DNA of 64,000 bases from Leishmania infantum JPCM5 (taxonomy: Eukaryota; Euglenozoa; Kinetoplastea; Trypanosomatida; Trypanosomatidae), in contig NC_009418.2 of the NCBI RefSeq assembly GCF_000002875.2, positions 1,097,273-1,161,272 of the forward strand, given 5' to 3'. The notes beneath the pieces were generated by a model. It made no database searches, was not told the DNA's origin, and was given only the letters and a program-made list of their open reading frames with translations. This document shows positions 61,862 to 64,000 of the stretch, piece after piece. The first letter of the stretch is position 1. Every line of letters starts with the position of its first letter. Both the position numbers and the translations under genes were made by a program.

Positions 61862-63083
61862 CCGCATTCGGGAGGCTCTGGAGCAGCTGAACCCGCAACG
61901 CGCGGATAGCGCTTTGCCCACGTTTCACCCCCGCATCAGCCTTCACAAGCTGAAGGAGCTGGTCGAGTGCCTTTTTTATGTCTTCTTCCCAGAGTGCACG
62001 AACCCGCCGTCGGAGGTGACGCCGACGTTCGCCGAGGCAGACGCGCTGATGGAGTGGGTGATTGGGCACATCGCAGACATTCTCATGACACAGATCTACG
62101 TTGCCTTTGTTTTGCACGGCGACGCGCACGCGGTGGAGGACACAAAGCCTTTCAAGCCCTTGAACACATCGCAACGCACGCAGCTGGAGTGGAATGGACA
62201 GCGCTGCGCCACACTGTCGCTGCTCGCGATGGAGTCGACATGCACAAAAGGTGGATGTGGTGTGGCTGCTGCGGCGGAGAAGGACGTTTCAAAGGCGGCG
62301 GCTGAAGAGCTGCGCTGCACGGGAAACCGCGCTCGCTTACCATCTACGGAGGTCTCGTCCAAGTCGTCAACCCCTAAAGCAAACGCCATGTGCGAGACTG
62401 CCGACATCAACAGCGGCGCCAATCAGGCCTTCCTCACCAACTGCAAGCGCAGGGCAGACGCGATTGTTACAAAGTTTGTCGTGGAGCGACTTGCGCACGT
62501 GCGCTGGCTCCTCCACACAGACGTGGAGGCGATCTTTGAGGGGGACGTTGCCGCCTCCTCGCCGAGTGAGGTGGTACTGTGCTACCCGGGACTTCGCTGC
62601 ATGGTACATCAGCGCGTGGCACACCAGCTGCACCTGCTTGGAGTCCCGCAGAACTTAACCCGTATGCTGACAGAGTTGGCGCATTCAGAGACGGGGATCG
62701 ACATCCACCCGAACACGGCCATTGGGCATCACTTCTTCATTGACCACGGCACCGGCGTCGTCATAGGAGCGACGGCGATCATCGGCAATGGCGTCTCTAT
62801 CTACCAAGGTGTTACTCTCGGTGCGCGGAGTTTTCCGACGGACGAGAAAACAGGCAAGCGGACTCGAGACCTCCCACGACACCCCATCATCGAGGACGGC
62901 GTCACACTGTACGCAAACGCCGTAGTGCTGGGTCGCGTGACAATTGGTGAGCGCAGCACCATTGGCGGTAACTGCTGGGTGGTGCGCGATGTGCCGCCCT
63001 TCTCATCGATAGTGCAGAGGTCCCACCACGTACTGCAACCACATGAGCGCATGTTTCTTGAGAGGGACGGCTCTGGCATTTGA
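61848..63083 (+). CDS. SAT: Serine O-acetyltransferase
   Basis: 411 aa. It makes O-acetylserine from serine and acetyl-CoA, the first step of de novo cysteine synthesis, usually partnered by cysteine synthase. The C-terminal half is the left-handed beta-helix: DIHPNTAIG (D285), FFIDHGTGVVIG (catalytic H300, 15 residues after D285 as in CysE), VSIYQGVTLGARSFP, RHPIIEDGVTL (H345), IGERSTIGGNCWVVRDVPP. The segment between VTLG and RHP is about 10 residues longer than in E. coli CysE and has the SFPTDEKTGK form of the EpsC-like bacterial subgroup. The N-terminal 240 residues are helical with a Ser/Ala-rich low-complexity part (about 140-185). The chain ends in an acidic/Gly tail without the terminal Ile context I can verify for cysteine-synthase docking, although the last residue is Ile. 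An upstream ORF overlaps its start. Confidence 0.93.
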   Translation: MKRLDRIREALEQLNPQRADSALPTFHPRISLHKLKELVECLFYVFFPECTNPPSEVTPTFAEADALMEWVIGHIADILMTQIYVAFVLHGDAHAVEDTKPFKPLNTSQRTQLEWNGQRCATLSLLAMESTCTKGGCGVAAAAEKDVSKAAAEELRCTGNRARLPSTEVSSKSSTPKANAMCETADINSGANQAFLTNCKRRADAIVTKFVVERLAHVRWLLHTDVEAIFEGDVAASSPSEVVLCYPGLRCMVHQRVAHQLHLLGVPQNLTRMLTELAHSETGIDIHPNTAIGHHFFIDHGTGVVIGATAIIGNGVSIYQGVTLGARSFPTDEKTGKRTRDLPRHPIIEDGVTLYANAVVLGRVTIGERSTIGGNCWVVRDVPPFSSIVQRSHHVLQPHERMFLERDGSGI

Positions 63084-64000
63084 TGCGTGGATGCGAGCAC
63101 GCAAAAGAGGGAGGGCGCGGGCAGAAGTGGCTTGAAATCCGTCGTGGGCGAGAGCAGTTGGCATACATGTGCTGAATCTGTAGTCGTGGCGACGGTCATA
63201 AATGTTGTGATGGTGGTGGTGGAAGGGAAGAGTCTGCAAGGCGAAAAAAAAAAGCAGCTGGTCTTTCCTCCTCTTCAGGCTTCTTGCGTCTCTGCGGGTC
63301 CTGTTGCGGCTAACTTCTTATGCTCGTGCTCACACATACGTGCCCCTTGTTGCACGTTTTTATTTCGCCCGCAACGTGCTCGGCGGCGCCCGCTCACTGC
63401 ACAGTCAGGGTCGTATCATACGCTGCATATGGGCATTACCTGTGTCTTCTGTTTCGCATGCTTCGTTACGGGCTCTTCGATGTCGTCAGCCCTCTCTCTT
63501 TTCGTTCTCTTGCTCGATTACACTTGGACGCCTAGCTGGCGCTTCATGTTCAGGTGCCATGAATATCGTCACCGTATCCGTCTACAGTTGTCGCTCTATT
63601 TCTCCGTCTCTTTCTCTGCGTGCGCGCATGTGTGCATATGCGTACATGCATATATGGTGGCTGTGAGCGCGTGTGTCGCTTCCAGCGTGAGCGCTGTTGG
63701 CTCTTCATCGCCTTTTCCCGATGCCGTTGCCTTTTCTTTTTGATTTGTTTGATTTTTGCCCCCCCCCCCCCCCTTCATCGGGAGAGTGCGTGTGTGTGTG
63801 TGTGTCTGTGGTAGCAGGAGGGGGTACTTTAGCTTTCTATCGTCCCTCTCCCTCGGTGTTTCTTGTCTGGTTTATCGTCCGTCGCCTCCATGATGACCTG
63901 TGGTCGCGTTACCGTTGACGAGGCCATCGTAGCACTTTCCCCGGAGCTAACGTTACGCGCCTATGATTGTAACTGAGCCACCCCTTGTGCGTCCTCTCTG
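63084..64000. other. 3' flank of serine acetyltransferase
   Basis: No gene seen. It has a run of 15 C at 63759-63773, a GT microsatellite at 63788-63804 and several T/C tracts. A 28-codon ATG frame at 63890-63976 is too short to call. Confidence 0.5.

Noticed and set aside
63890..63976. 28-codon frame MMTCGRVTVDEAIVALSPEL near the right end.
   Set aside because: It looks coding-like but is very short, and I see no clear splice acceptor just upstream; it could be a uORF of a gene beyond the window.
1..64000. tRNA, rRNA, CRISPR arrays, telomeric repeats, bacterial operons or promoters.
   Set aside because: No A/B-box pairs, repeat-spacer arrays, ttaggg runs or bacterial signals were found; the gene set is eukaryotic.

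Overview
The window looks like the nuclear genome of a Leishmania-type trypanosomatid. All recognisable protein genes lie on the + strand, have no introns and are separated by long pyrimidine-rich, microsatellite-rich spacers. Many start codons follow a polypyrimidine tract and an AG, as expected for spliced-leader addition. Amastin and tuzin, a gene pair characteristic of Leishmania and its relatives, are both present. A run of 101 N shows this is a draft assembly. I recall serine acetyltransferase being on chromosome 34 in L. major, so this may be the syntenic region, but I could not check that.

Layout. Positions 1-10145 contain no convincing gene: there are T/C-rich spacers, one compositionally odd island (about 6190-6850) and one SIDER-like retroposon (6927-7513). 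Then come BUD23 rRNA methyltransferase (10146-11429), a thioredoxin-fold protein with an acidic insert (12429-13334), an unrecognised basic/Ser-rich protein (15930-16961), a PPP-family phosphatase with large inserts (21017-22900), a doubtful proline-rich ORF (23676-24197), ribosomal protein eS19 (25191-25673) and SRP68 (26755-28563). The accessory part is 30 to 45 kb: a retroposon, a decayed tuzin, an intact tuzin (32721-34613), then two tandem units each made of an amastin, its long 3' flank and a decayed tuzin. The rest is single-copy: a cytosolic carboxypeptidase (47032-49689), a PKA-regulatory-like protein (52082-54025), URM1 (57459-57770), the selenocysteine elongation factor EFSEC (58373-60409) and serine acetyltransferase (61848-63083).

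How the parts work together. The genes are probably one polycistronic transcription unit, which in trypanosomatids does not imply shared function. BUD23, eS19, SRP68 and EFSEC all serve translation or secretion. URM1, EFSEC and serine acetyltransferase are consecutive and all touch sulfur or selenium chemistry. Two dispersed repeat families sit in intergenic or 3' flanking positions, all in sense orientation: family A (five copies, about 510-590 bp, SIDER2-like) and family B (three copies, about 390 bp).

Most notable observations: the amastin/tuzin array, with tuzin decay frozen at different stages and a probable 1.4 kb assembly gap; a PKA-R-like protein lacking the canonical cAMP-binding arginine in both nucleotide pockets; a perfect 16-bp inverted repeat downstream of EFSEC; and an upstream ORF that overlaps the start of serine acetyltransferase.
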